NCBI GenBank assembly: GCA_003132905.1
Contig: PKZC01000315.1
Location: 1,300-14,628, forward strand
Source of the DNA: Bryobacterales bacterium
GTDB lineage: Bacteria; Acidobacteriota; Terriglobia; Bryobacterales; Bryobacteraceae
Reading direction: 5' to 3'
Length of the DNA stretch: 13,329 nucleotides
Shown: piece by piece, positions 1 through 7,227 of the stretch
How the letters are laid out: every line of letters begins with the position of its first letter
Numbering within the stretch: position 1 is the first letter of the stretch
The notes under the pieces: model-generated
Databases searched by the model: none
The model's input: only the letters and a program-made list of their open reading frames with translations
Told to the model about the DNA's origin: nothing
Position numbers and translations under genes: made by a program

Positions 1-337
1 CGTGCGCTAATTGCATGGCGGGTACGGCTCCGTGATCTTCGATAAACCGAAAAATGCGCGCGAGCATCGGGATATGATCGGCTTTCCACACCCCCAGGTC
101 ATCCGGACTGATGCGCCCATCGGCCAGCACCGCGCTCGCTTCCGTCATCACCATCGCCGACCCGCCCACGGCACGGCTGCCCAAGTGAACGAAGTGCCAA
201 TCGTTCGCGAAGCCATCCTCGCTCGAATATTCACACATCGGCGACACGCCAATGCGATTCCGGAAGCTGACCCCGCGAATCTCCAGCGGCGCGAAAAGAT
301 GAGCCGGCTCCGAACCGGCCGGATTGGTTTGCGGCAT
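1..337 (-). CDS. Old Yellow Enzyme family NADH:flavin oxidoreductase, N-terminal part (cut by window edge)
   Basis: The reverse strand encodes the first 112 residues of an FMN-dependent ene-reductase of the YqjM/XenA class; the rest lies outside the window. After about 12 extra residues comes the family start (HLFAPLEIRGVSFRNRI), then SPMCEYSSEDG with Cys35 and Tyr37. These match the Cys and Tyr that define the thermophilic-like OYE class. Further landmarks are NDWHFVHLGSRAVGG, a TEASAV strand, GRISPDDLG and the AMQLAH strand at the break. Family members reduce activated C=C bonds with NAD(P)H; the substrate cannot be told here. The start is uncertain: ATG at 337 is nearest to the conserved domain, but an in-frame ATG at 352 adds five residues, and neither has a well-spaced Shine-Dalgarno. 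It is divergent from the PKD gene. Confidence 0.9.
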   Translation of the reverse strand, partial: MPQTNPAGSEPAHLFAPLEIRGVSFRNRIGVSPMCEYSSEDGFANDWHFVHLGSRAVGGSAMVMTEASAVLADGRISPDDLGVWKADHIPMLARIFRFIEDHGAVPAMQLAH

Positions 338-427
338 GCCCCTTTGTAGCATTTGAGGAAAGTTCACCGAGTGAGGAACGTTCGCCCGAGCGCCTTACTC
401 CGTGGTAAACAAAGTCCCATCTGCCAA

Positions 428-446
428 ACGTACTACAGTACGTACT
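428..446. promoter_or_regulatory. Overlapping palindromes, candidate operator between divergent genes
   Basis: ACGTACT-AC-AGTACGT (428-443) is an inverted repeat with 7-base arms and a 2-base spacer. AGTACGTACT (437-446) is a second, perfect 10-base palindrome overlapping it, so CGTACT occurs twice in direct orientation 12 bases apart. The site lies between the divergent OYE gene and the PKD gene. That position and three half-sites suit a dimeric repressor site. No regulator gene is visible, so this is inferred from symmetry alone. Confidence 0.4.
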
Positions 447-526
447 AAGTTTTTTCCCTAGAGCACAGCGCTACACCTGATTTCCGAATCAGACGATTGA
501 TCCCAAGATCGATATGAACGACATAA

Positions 527-543
527 GAGGCGTTTCTCGCCTC
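527..543 (+). other. GC-rich hairpin directly before the PKD-gene ribosome binding site
   Basis: GAGGCG (527-532) and CGCCTC (538-543) form a 6-base-pair stem with a 5-base TTTCT loop. It ends exactly where the Shine-Dalgarno AGGAGA (544-549) begins. A weaker hairpin, CTGATT-TCCG-AATCAG, lies upstream at 477-492. They could shape translation of the PKD gene or be chance; no known riboswitch is recognisable. Confidence 0.35.
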
Positions 544-553
544 AGGAGACTTC

Positions 554-2962
554 ATGCGATACTTGCGGCCCGCTGCTGCAACGGTGCTCTGTTTGACTTG
601 TTGCGCGGTTTTGGGACAAGGGCAAAGCCTGTCCATCACGAATTATGAGCTGTTGAGTGAGGTGCCTTCGGGATCGAATCTAGTGGACACTTATCAGGTC
701 ACCCTTGTGAATACGGGGGCGGCGCTTACCGGCGTGAAGGCCAAAGTAACCAGTCTGGATCCCGCGACGGTTCGAGTTGTGCCCGGCACCGGCACGCTAG
801 ACTTCCCGGCCGTGCCTGCCAATGGCCAAGTCACGAGCGCCAACACAGTCTCATTTTCGATGAATCGCAAAGTTGCCTTTGATCCCTCCTATTTGCAATG
901 GACATTCCATATGGCTGGGGGACCGGTCGCAAATGCGGGGTTGAACGACACCGTCGAAGTGGGTCACGTTGTGCTTTTGAACGGCAGCGGCTCCACGAAT
1001 CCGAGCGGTGTCGGAGTCTTGACCTATAGCTGGGCGTTCACTTCGCGGCCCGCCGGAAGCACCGCCACTCTAGGCAACTCCTCCACCCCTTTCGCATTTT
1101 TCACCGCCGACGTCGCGGGCCAATATACAATCCGGCTGACGGTGAGCAACGGAGTGGCCAGCAGCAGCGCGAGCGTGACGATGAGCACCATCGAAACCCC
1201 GCCAGTGGCCAATGCACTTCCAAATCAGACGGTAAAGCTAGGCGCCCTGGTGGTTCTGAACGGAAGCGGCTCAACCAGTACCAGCGGCCAGCCGCTCAGC
1301 TACTTCTGGACGCCGCTGACCTTGCCGATCGGAAGCACGGCGTCTTTATCGGGAAGCAATACAGTGTCACCCACCTTCGTCGCCGACAAGCCGGGCGTGT
1401 ACGAGATGCAGTTGATCGTCAACGACGGTTTGCTCAGCAGTCCCGCTACCGTTACCATCACCACCCAGACCGGGACGCCCGTTGCCAACGCAGGCGCTCA
1501 CCAGGTTGTCGACGTCGGCGCGAATGTGCAACTCAGCGGAGCGGGATCGACAGACCCGAACGGTTTGCCGCTCACCTATGCATGGCAACTGGTGACTCTT
1601 CCAGCCGGAAGCACCGCAGTGTTGAACCAAGCCACGACAGTGAATCCGACATTCACCTTAGATCGCGCCGGAACGTACGTCGCGCAGTTGATCGTGAACG
1701 ATGGGGCTTTGAGCAGCTTGCCTGCCACCGTTACCATTACGACCGAAGCTCCGCTCGCGCCCGTTGCTAATGCGGGAGTGAACAGGACTGTCGCCATGGG
1801 CAACCTGGTTACGCTGAGCGGCGGTGGCACCGATCCCCAAAACCGCACACTGACCTACCAGTGGTCCCTGATCAATAAGCCTGCCGGAAGCACGGCAAGT
1901 TTATCCAGCTCCGTCATCGCCGATCCTACGTTTATGGCCGATCGTGACGGAACCTACGTTTCCCAGCTCATCGTGAACGACGGCGTGCTGAACAGCGTGC
2001 CAGCCACGGTGACCATCAGCACAACATGTTCACAGCCCACCGCCAACCCGGGCACGAATCAGAACGTAAATGTGGGACAGATGGTGACGCTCAATGGGAC
2101 TGGGTCGGGAGATGTGTGCAGCGATCCGTTGGCTTACTCATGGTCGCTCACAACGCGCCCGTCCGGCAGCGGCGCAACTATTTCCAATCCGGCAACCTCT
2201 CAACCAACCTTGACGCCCGACGTCGCCGGCGTGTACGTAGCGCAATTGATCGTAAACAATGGCTTCACTAGCAGTAATCCTGCTACCGTAACGATCACTG
2301 CTTCTGGATCAGTTCAACCTATCGCGATGAGCTTCTCTCCCGGCAGCCTCATTGTCAACGGAACGTCCACGCAAAATCTCACGCTAGTGCTTACGGCGGC
2401 AGCGCCTCCCAGCGGCGTGGTGGTGAAACTCAGCTCCGGCGCGACGGGCGTTGCTACGGTACCGGCGACCGTGACCGTGGCGGCGAATGCAACCAGCGCC
2501 CTCGTTCCCGTGACGGGTGTTTCGGCAGGCTCTGCCATCATCACGGCCAGCGCGGCAAATCACTCCAACGCGACGGCGTCTGTTAGCGTCACCTCAACCG
2601 CGGGGATTTCCGTCACCTGGCACGCCGCGTGTTGGGAGAATGCGAGCGTCTTCGGCGATGGAGAACAGGGCAACTTGCAATCCATCAACTTCTCGATAGT
2701 CACTCCTGCTCCGGTCGCATTGGAAGGCACGTTGTTCTACACGCCCAATTGCGATCCTAGCCAAGGACAGGACAACCTGAACGACACCGGCGGTACCATT
2801 GGAAGCGGTGGCTGGATTTTCAGCTTCATCCACCATCCCAACGAAATACCGTCTTCGGCTCTTTACTGGATCGGCGCGGTAACTCCGGACGGCAAGTGCC
2901 CAGCGGGAGCGCCGTGTTCGGGCTGCGTGAACTACACCAAGGCGACCCCGAAATGCCAGTGA
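554..2962 (+). CDS. Secreted multi-PKD-domain protein with C-terminal cysteine-rich module
   Basis: An 802-residue exported protein of unknown function, probably surface or extracellular. The start has an AGGAGA Shine-Dalgarno five bases upstream. Residues 1-21 or 1-23 form a signal peptide (Arg2/Arg5, then a hydrophobic core with three Cys but no good lipobox); likely cleavage after G21 or G23 leaves an N-terminal Gln. Residues 24-122 form an Ig-like module. Five PKD/REJ-type repeats start near residues 124, 217, 309, 403 and 495. Each has the form PVANAG..., then LNGSGS, then YxW near PAGSTA, then GxYxxQLIVNDG and PATVTI. Residues 588-680 look like a bacterial Ig-like domain. The tail (681-802) has six Cys and the motif FSFIHHPN and is unlike a sorting signal I know. 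PKD domains usually act in adhesion or carbohydrate binding, but no catalytic domain is visible. Confidence 0.85.
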   Translation: MRYLRPAAATVLCLTCCAVLGQGQSLSITNYELLSEVPSGSNLVDTYQVTLVNTGAALTGVKAKVTSLDPATVRVVPGTGTLDFPAVPANGQVTSANTVSFSMNRKVAFDPSYLQWTFHMAGGPVANAGLNDTVEVGHVVLLNGSGSTNPSGVGVLTYSWAFTSRPAGSTATLGNSSTPFAFFTADVAGQYTIRLTVSNGVASSSASVTMSTIETPPVANALPNQTVKLGALVVLNGSGSTSTSGQPLSYFWTPLTLPIGSTASLSGSNTVSPTFVADKPGVYEMQLIVNDGLLSSPATVTITTQTGTPVANAGAHQVVDVGANVQLSGAGSTDPNGLPLTYAWQLVTLPAGSTAVLNQATTVNPTFTLDRAGTYVAQLIVNDGALSSLPATVTITTEAPLAPVANAGVNRTVAMGNLVTLSGGGTDPQNRTLTYQWSLINKPAGSTASLSSSVIADPTFMADRDGTYVSQLIVNDGVLNSVPATVTISTTCSQPTANPGTNQNVNVGQMVTLNGTGSGDVCSDPLAYSWSLTTRPSGSGATISNPATSQPTLTPDVAGVYVAQLIVNNGFTSSNPATVTITASGSVQPIAMSFSPGSLIVNGTSTQNLTLVLTAAAPPSGVVVKLSSGATGVATVPATVTVAANATSALVPVTGVSAGSAIITASAANHSNATASVSVTSTAGISVTWHAACWENASVFGDGEQGNLQSINFSIVTPAPVALEGTLFYTPNCDPSQGQDNLNDTGGTIGSGGWIFSFIHHPNEIPSSALYWIGAVTPDGKCPAGAPCSGCVNYTKATPKCQ
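923..2302 (+). repeat. Five tandem PKD-coding repeats, period about 276-282 bases
   Basis: Repeat units begin at about 923, 1202, 1478, 1760 and 2036. The units are diverged but share blocks such as the codons for QLIVNDG and for PATVTI. The second to fourth units are the most alike. The pattern reflects domain duplication inside one gene. Confidence 0.75.
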
Positions 2963-3091
2963 TCACTGTCCAGCCGCTGTCGCGCTAGGCGGCCGGATGA
3001 CGGCCAGTCGTCGCTAACCGTGAGACAAACGAGATGCACCGGTAGAAATTCCCAACCTCGCCGGGTTGCCTGACAGTGTCCGCAGCTGAGC

Positions 3092-3109
3092 ACAGAATGG
3101 AAATTCTGT
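3092..3109 (+). other. Hairpin in the gap before the oxidoreductase operon
   Basis: ACAGAAT and ATTCTGT form a perfect 7-base-pair stem with a GGAA loop. The gap (2963-3233) has no supported gene. It also contains CCACT-TGTG-AGTGG (3135-3148), the palindrome TGGAGCTCCA (3146-3155) and a weak GC stem (2991-3005) just after the PKD gene. None is followed by a T-run, so an intrinsic terminator is not supported. Leader or operator roles are possible. Confidence 0.35.
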
Positions 3110-3186
3110 CCTCTCCACATGTGAATACGAGTCGCCACTTGTGAGTGGAGCTCCAGTTGCTACATATTCGAATCCGTGTTCCAATA

Positions 3187-3203
3187 CTTTCGCGAAGCGA
3201 AAG
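3187..3203 (+). other. Tight hairpin upstream of the oxidoreductase operon
   Basis: CTTTCGC and GCGAAAG form a perfect 7-base-pair stem closed by a GAA triloop. It ends 30 bases before the first start codon. Its right arm extends into AGCGAAAGCT (3196-3205), whose reverse complement occurs in the duplicated element downstream of the operon at 7107-7116. It may be a dispersed repeat unit or a leader structure. Confidence 0.4.
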
Positions 3204-3233
3204 CTTGAGACAGCTGGACAATAGGGAGAGCCA

Positions 3234-3806
3234 ATGACGGAACTAGACTTTGCGCGTGTGGGAGATGGCACATTCTCCCCCTCTTCGACAGCTCAGATTA
3301 CGTTGCGGATCAATGGCGCGCCGCACGTCTTGCGAATTGAGCCACGCGTGTCGCTGCTCGACGCGCTGCGGGAGTACTTGGGTTTAACCGGCACCAAGAA
3401 GGGATGTAATCAAGGCGCCTGCGGAGCTTGTACCGTTCTTGTCGACGGCGAGCGAACCCTTTCGTGCCTGGGCCTCGCCATTCAGTACGAAGGCACGGAG
3501 ATTACGACCATCGAAGGCTTAGACATAGCTGGGGCCTTGCATCCTATGCAAGCCGCATTTGTCGAGCACGACGGATTTCAATGCGGATACTGCACTCCCG
3601 GGCAGATCTGTTCAGCTATAGGGATGATTCGAGAGTTTCAAAACGGTATGCCGAGCGCGGTGACAAACCGAGTTTCCGCTTCGGTTGCGGAGCTTTCCGA
3701 CGAGGAAATCAAAGAACGAATGAGCGGGAATCTATGCCGCTGCGGCGCCTATGTCGGAATCTGCGATGCCATTCGCGAAGCGCTCGAATCCGAGGTGTCC
3801 CGATGA
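3234..3806 (+). CDS. paoA: Aldehyde oxidoreductase 2Fe-2S subunit (PaoA/YagT type), without Tat leader
   Basis: The 190-residue iron-sulfur subunit of a xanthine-oxidase-family molybdenum hydroxylase, which passes electrons from the molybdenum site to FAD. The plant-type 2Fe-2S cluster is bound by Cys58, Cys63, Cys66 and Cys78; the helical-domain cluster by Cys117, Cys120, Cys168 and Cys170. The stretches HPMQAAF, GFQCGYCTPGQIC, IPS/MPS-VT and EERMSGN-CRCGAY (here KERMSGNLCRCGAY) follow E. coli PaoA closely. PaoA carries a Tat signal peptide, as I recall its sequence. Here the protein starts almost at the ferredoxin fold, and an in-frame TAG at 3222-3224 excludes a longer start. The AGGGAG at 3223-3228 is a well-spaced ribosome site. 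The enzyme is therefore likely cytoplasmic. The gene overlaps the next by ATGA. Confidence 0.93.
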   Translation: MTELDFARVGDGTFSPSSTAQITLRINGAPHVLRIEPRVSLLDALREYLGLTGTKKGCNQGACGACTVLVDGERTLSCLGLAIQYEGTEITTIEGLDIAGALHPMQAAFVEHDGFQCGYCTPGQICSAIGMIREFQNGMPSAVTNRVSASVAELSDEEIKERMSGNLCRCGAYVGICDAIREALESEVSR

Positions 3807-4813
3807 GGAACTTTGCCTATTCGCGAGCCGAGACCGTGGAAGGAGCCGTGAGTCTCCTCTCACGACACCCCAACTCGAAATTTCTGGGCGGTGGCACCAA
3901 CCTTGTCGACCTCATGCGTGAAAACGTTGAGCGGCCCGACGCGCTGATCGATGTCACACGCCTGTCACCCGCCAGGACGATGGACGGCGGGATCCGCGAA
4001 CTGTCCGACGGCGGTCTGGCCATCGGCGCGGCGGTCAGGAATAGCGCAGTGGCGAATGATCGCTTGGTCCGAGAACGTTATCCGGTGTTATCGCAGGCTA
4101 TATTATTTGGCGCCTCCGGGCAGATTAGAAACATGGCGACTACCGGTGGCAACTTAATGCAGCGCACGCGGTGTTATTACTTTTACGACCAGGCTGCACG
4201 TTGCAATAAACGGCTGCCCGGCTCGGGGTGCGATGCAATTGGCGGTTTCAACCGCATGCACGTGATTTTGGGCGCTTCCGATAGCTGTATTGCCACGCAT
4301 CCATCGGACATGTGTGTCGCCTTAGCGGCGCTCGATGCAACAGTGCACGTCCAAGGTGCGGGCGGCGCGCGCACCATTCCCATCAACACTTTTCACAATC
4401 TGCCGGGAGACACGCCGCATGTGGAGACCAGTCTGAGGCCGGACGAATTGATTACAGCGATTCACCTTCCCCCGCTGGCATTCGTGAAGAACTCTCTCTA
4501 TCGGAAGGTCCGCGACCGCGCCAGTTACGCGTTTGCGTTGGTAAGCGTGGCGGCGGCGCTTGAATCGGACGCCGGAGTCATCCGAAACATCCGCCTTGCG
4601 TTGGGAGGCGTCGCGCACAAGCCTTGGCGGGCTTACAAAGCGGAGAACACGATAATAGGCGCGAACGCCACTCGAGAGACTTTTGAGCGCGCGGCTGAAG
4701 CAGAGCTCTCCGATGCTCGCGGATACGGTTACAACAACTTCAAGATCGAGTTGGCGAAGCGAACGATGGTGAGCGTGTTAATGGAGTTGGCGGAAGCAGG
4801 AGGTGTTCGATGA
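3803..4813 (+). CDS. paoB: Aldehyde oxidoreductase FAD / 4Fe-4S subunit (PaoB/YagS type)
   Basis: The 336-residue FAD-binding subunit linking the 2Fe-2S centres to the electron acceptor. FAD-binding elements are FLGGGTNLVDLM (27-38) and GQIRNMATTGGNL (106-118). It has the insertion typical of PaoB: Cys124 (QRTRCYYFYD), Cys134 (CNKRLPGSGC), Cys143 and Cys162 (DSCIATHPSDM), which are expected to bind an extra 4Fe-4S cluster absent from ordinary xanthine dehydrogenases. Cys171 just after is an additional Cys, where E. coli has Ala as I recall. The C-terminal part has YRKVRDRASYAFALVSVA and LALGGVAHKPWR. The start at 3803 was chosen over a much longer open frame because the family begins with MxxFxY, the ATGA overlap couples it to paoA, and GAGG lies seven bases upstream. 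Confidence 0.93.
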   Translation: MRNFAYSRAETVEGAVSLLSRHPNSKFLGGGTNLVDLMRENVERPDALIDVTRLSPARTMDGGIRELSDGGLAIGAAVRNSAVANDRLVRERYPVLSQAILFGASGQIRNMATTGGNLMQRTRCYYFYDQAARCNKRLPGSGCDAIGGFNRMHVILGASDSCIATHPSDMCVALAALDATVHVQGAGGARTIPINTFHNLPGDTPHVETSLRPDELITAIHLPPLAFVKNSLYRKVRDRASYAFALVSVAAALESDAGVIRNIRLALGGVAHKPWRAYKAENTIIGANATRETFERAAEAELSDARGYGYNNFKIELAKRTMVSVLMELAEAGGVR

Positions 4814-7104
4814 GCGTCATGCAAAGCATCATGGAGACCATTGCCCAGGCTCTTCCCGATAAGGAAGAGGATCCGCTCATTGGCCGCACTGGCTATGTTG
4901 GCAAGCCTCTTGACCGCGTCGACGCTGAGGCCAAGGTGCAAGGTGAGGCGCGATTCACGGCCGAATTCAAAATCGACAACATGGCGTATGCAGTGCCGGT
5001 CTACAGCACGATCGCGAAAGGAAAAATTCGCAATATAAATTCCGGGCCCGCGGAAGCGGCCTCGGGTGTGCTGGCCGTAATTACGTACGAAAACATACCC
5101 AGGATGAAAGCGCCTCCGATTGTCGATTTTCACAACATCGGCAAGGGCTTTGCGTTGAGCGACCTTCCGATCATGCAAAACGCAGACGTGCATTGGGATG
5201 GTGAACCGGTGGCCATCGTAGTGGCCGAAACGCTGGAGAAAGCGGAAGATGCCGCGTCCCTTGTCTCGGTCGAGTACGACGTCGAGACGGCGGATGTTTC
5301 GTTCGAAGGTACGAAGCCCAAAGCGGTAGTGCCCAAGGACATCATGGGCGAACCTTCGGAACTCAAGATCGGCGATGCAAACAAGGCTCTGGCTGAGGCG
5401 GACGTGAGTGTCGGGCATCTGTACCGAACGCCGCGCTACAACCACAACGCGATTGAGCCGCATGCAACCATCGCCGTTTGGGACGAGCGCGATGGTGTGG
5501 CCGTCTTCGATTCCACTCAGTCCGTAAATCTGACCGCTCATACGCTGTCCTTTATCTTCGATATCAAGGTGGAAGATGTTCGGGTGGTCGCGCCATTTCT
5601 CGGAGGTGGCTTCGGCGGCAAAATCGGCTGGAGCAATACTCCGCTTTGTGTGGCGGCTGCAAAAGCAGTAAATCGGCCGGTAAAACTGGTGTTGTCGCGC
5701 GAGGGGACTTTTCGGATGATCGGCGGCCGCACCATTTCAGAACAGCATGTCGCTTTGGGAGCGCGGAAGGACGGCACGCTGACGGCTCTGATCCATACCG
5801 GACTGACGGCCACCGTCTTAAGCGGACGCTACGCCGAGCAATGCACGTTTCCTCCCCGGCACCTCTATGCGGCATCCAACTTTTTTATCGGACAGAAAAT
5901 GGTCTACCTCGACACTGTCGCCAACACGTGGATGCGAGCCCCCGGCGAATCGATCGGTACGTTTGCTCTGGAATCGGCAATGGACGAACTGGCGCATGAA
6001 CTGAGGATGGATCCGGTTGAGCTTCGAAGAATCAACGAGCCCGAAAAAGATCCCACCAAAGACACCGAGTTCTCAAGCCGGCACCTGACGGAAGCGTATC
6101 GGCGTGGCGCGGAGAAGTTCGGCTGGTATTCACGCAAACCTGAGCTCCGCTCCCAGCGGGATGGAAAATGGATGGTCGGGCAGGGTGTTGCGACGGCCTA
6201 TTATCCTTATCTCCGTTTTCCAGCTAAAGCTCGGGTGCGGATATGCGCGGACGGCTCGGCGATTGTGCAGGCTCCGGCGAGTGAAATGGGGATGGGTACG
6301 GCGACGGTACAGATTCAGCACGCCTCCGATCGTCTCGGCCTCCCACTGCATCGGGTTACCTTTCAATATGGCGATTCCAGTTTGCCCGACACTCCGATGA
6401 TGGCCGGTGGCTCGAATCAGACCGCAACGACTTTCGCAGCGGTGCGAGCGGCGGTGGAGCAAATCCACCGGGATCTGCTGAAACTGGCGCAGAAGCGATC
6501 GGATTCGCCGCTTAAAGATGCGAAATACGAAGACCTGGAAGCGCGTGACGGTGGGTTGTTTCGCGCCGGGGATGCGCGCGGCGAGACCTATGCAGCCATA
6601 CTGCAGAAGGCTGGCCAGCCGTCCTTGGAAGCTGAAACTTCGTCCGGGCCGCCGCTGGAGATGATGAAATATTCCATGGCATCTTACGGCGCGCAGTTTT
6701 GCGAGGTCAGAGTGCATGAAGAAACGGGTGAAGTGCGCGTGTCCCGATGGCTCGGCTCGTTCGATTGCGGAACCGTTGTGAATCCGAAAACCGCTGCCAG
6801 CCAGCTGCGCGGCGGAATTGTGATGGGAATCGGCATGGCGCTGACGGAAGAAACGTTATTCGATGAGCGCCGGGGCCGGATTATGAATCCATCGCTTGCC
6901 GAGTATCATGTTCCGGTTAACCTTGACGTTCCGCCCATCGAAATCATCTTTACGGGTATACCTGATGAACATACGCCATTGGGCGCCCGTGGAATCGGCG
7001 AAATCGGTATCACCGGGGTTGCTGCTGCGATTGCCAACGCAGTCTTCCACGCGACGGGGAAGCGCGTTCGGGACCTGCCCATCACGCTCGATAAGCTGCT
7101 GTAA
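4810..7104 (+). CDS. paoC: Aldehyde oxidoreductase molybdopterin-binding catalytic subunit (PaoC/YagR type)
   Basis: The 764-residue catalytic subunit, expected to oxidise aldehydes to carboxylic acids at a molybdenum cofactor. Visible landmarks are the N-terminal VGKPLDRVDAEAKVQGEARF, HNAIEPHATIAVWD, the GGGFGGK cofactor loop (265-271), MRAPGE around Arg376, DPVELRRIN, NQTATTF, and GARGIGEIG near the C-terminus with the catalytic base Glu731. Length is close to E. coli PaoC (about 730). An AGGAGGTG ribosome site and an ATGA overlap with paoB show a coupled operon. The protein ends at ITLDKLL, whereas E. coli PaoC, from memory, runs a few residues further; the stop codon is the loop of a duplicated hairpin. 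No XdhC/PaoD-like insertion chaperone gene follows. The true aldehyde substrate is unknown. Confidence 0.93.
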   Translation: MSVMQSIMETIAQALPDKEEDPLIGRTGYVGKPLDRVDAEAKVQGEARFTAEFKIDNMAYAVPVYSTIAKGKIRNINSGPAEAASGVLAVITYENIPRMKAPPIVDFHNIGKGFALSDLPIMQNADVHWDGEPVAIVVAETLEKAEDAASLVSVEYDVETADVSFEGTKPKAVVPKDIMGEPSELKIGDANKALAEADVSVGHLYRTPRYNHNAIEPHATIAVWDERDGVAVFDSTQSVNLTAHTLSFIFDIKVEDVRVVAPFLGGGFGGKIGWSNTPLCVAAAKAVNRPVKLVLSREGTFRMIGGRTISEQHVALGARKDGTLTALIHTGLTATVLSGRYAEQCTFPPRHLYAASNFFIGQKMVYLDTVANTWMRAPGESIGTFALESAMDELAHELRMDPVELRRINEPEKDPTKDTEFSSRHLTEAYRRGAEKFGWYSRKPELRSQRDGKWMVGQGVATAYYPYLRFPAKARVRICADGSAIVQAPASEMGMGTATVQIQHASDRLGLPLHRVTFQYGDSSLPDTPMMAGGSNQTATTFAAVRAAVEQIHRDLLKLAQKRSDSPLKDAKYEDLEARDGGLFRAGDARGETYAAILQKAGQPSLEAETSSGPPLEMMKYSMASYGAQFCEVRVHEETGEVRVSRWLGSFDCGTVVNPKTAASQLRGGIVMGIGMALTEETLFDERRGRIMNPSLAEYHVPVNLDVPPIEIIFTGIPDEHTPLGARGIGEIGITGVAAAIANAVFHATGKRVRDLPITLDKLL

Positions 7105-7166
7105 GCAGCTTTCGCTAAAACTGGTCAAGCTGCTGTAAAGCAGCTTTCGGTTCGCTAAACCTGGTC
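7093..7166 (+). repeat. Tandem duplicated hairpin element spanning the paoC stop codon
   Basis: Copy one (7093-7126) and copy two (7127-7166) are imperfect direct repeats: each starts AAGCTGCTGTAA, continues GCAGCTTTCG and TTCGCTAAA, and ends CTGGTC; copy two is six bases longer. Each copy contains a perfect 7-base-pair stem AAGCTGC/GCAGCTT, with loop TGTAA in copy one (holding the TAA stop) and TGTAAA in copy two. Copy two adds a small stem, GGTT-CGCTA-AACC (7149-7161). It may end the oxidoreductase transcript or protect its 3' end; without a T-run a classical terminator is unproven. Confidence 0.7.
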
Positions 7167-7212
7167 CGGAGTCGCCATCATTTCATTCCGCGGCGGGAAC
7201 GCTTCTTTAATC

Positions 7213-7221
7213 TGATACACT
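7213..7221 (+). promoter_or_regulatory. Candidate extended -10 promoter for the coaD operon
   Basis: TGATACACT reads as an extended -10 (TG, one base, then TACACT). No good -35 is seen 17 bases upstream. Transcription would start about seven bases downstream, at or next to the TTG start of coaD at 7228, implying a nearly leaderless message. The same 10-mer CTGATACACT precedes the SH3b lipoprotein gene. Confidence 0.4.
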
Positions 7222-7227
7222 GCCCCC

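Noticed and set aside
11..349. Plus-strand open frame at the left end
   Set aside because: It is the antisense shadow of the OYE reductase, whose reverse-strand protein shows clear family motifs.
513..648. Possible upstream open frame overlapping the PKD gene start
   Set aside because: It has no ribosome site or recognisable sequence; the AGGAGA site clearly serves the ATG at 554.
923..2302. CRISPR-like periodicity in the PKD gene
   Set aside because: The period is about 280 bases, the units are diverged and coding in frame; it is domain duplication, not a CRISPR array.
2991..3005. GGCCG-GATGA-CGGCC stem as a terminator for the PKD gene
   Set aside because: The stem has only five base pairs and no T-run follows, so a terminator call is not supported.
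3014..3271. Reverse open frames in the gap before the oxidoreductase operon
   Set aside because: Several frames overlap each other and start inside paoA, with no recognisable domain; the gap is better explained by regulatory or structural sequence.
3428..3802. Longer start for the FAD subunit within the 2Fe-2S gene
   Set aside because: The extra residues overlap paoA entirely and resemble nothing; the family start MRNFAY at 3803 has a ribosome site and ATGA overlap.
4729..5541. 270-residue reverse open frame inside paoB/paoC
   Set aside because: It lies antisense to conserved coding sequence, has no recognisable motif, and results from codon bias in the real genes.
6130..6717. 195-residue reverse open frame inside paoC
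   Set aside because: Antisense shadow of the molybdopterin subunit; low-complexity Arg/His-rich translation without a domain.
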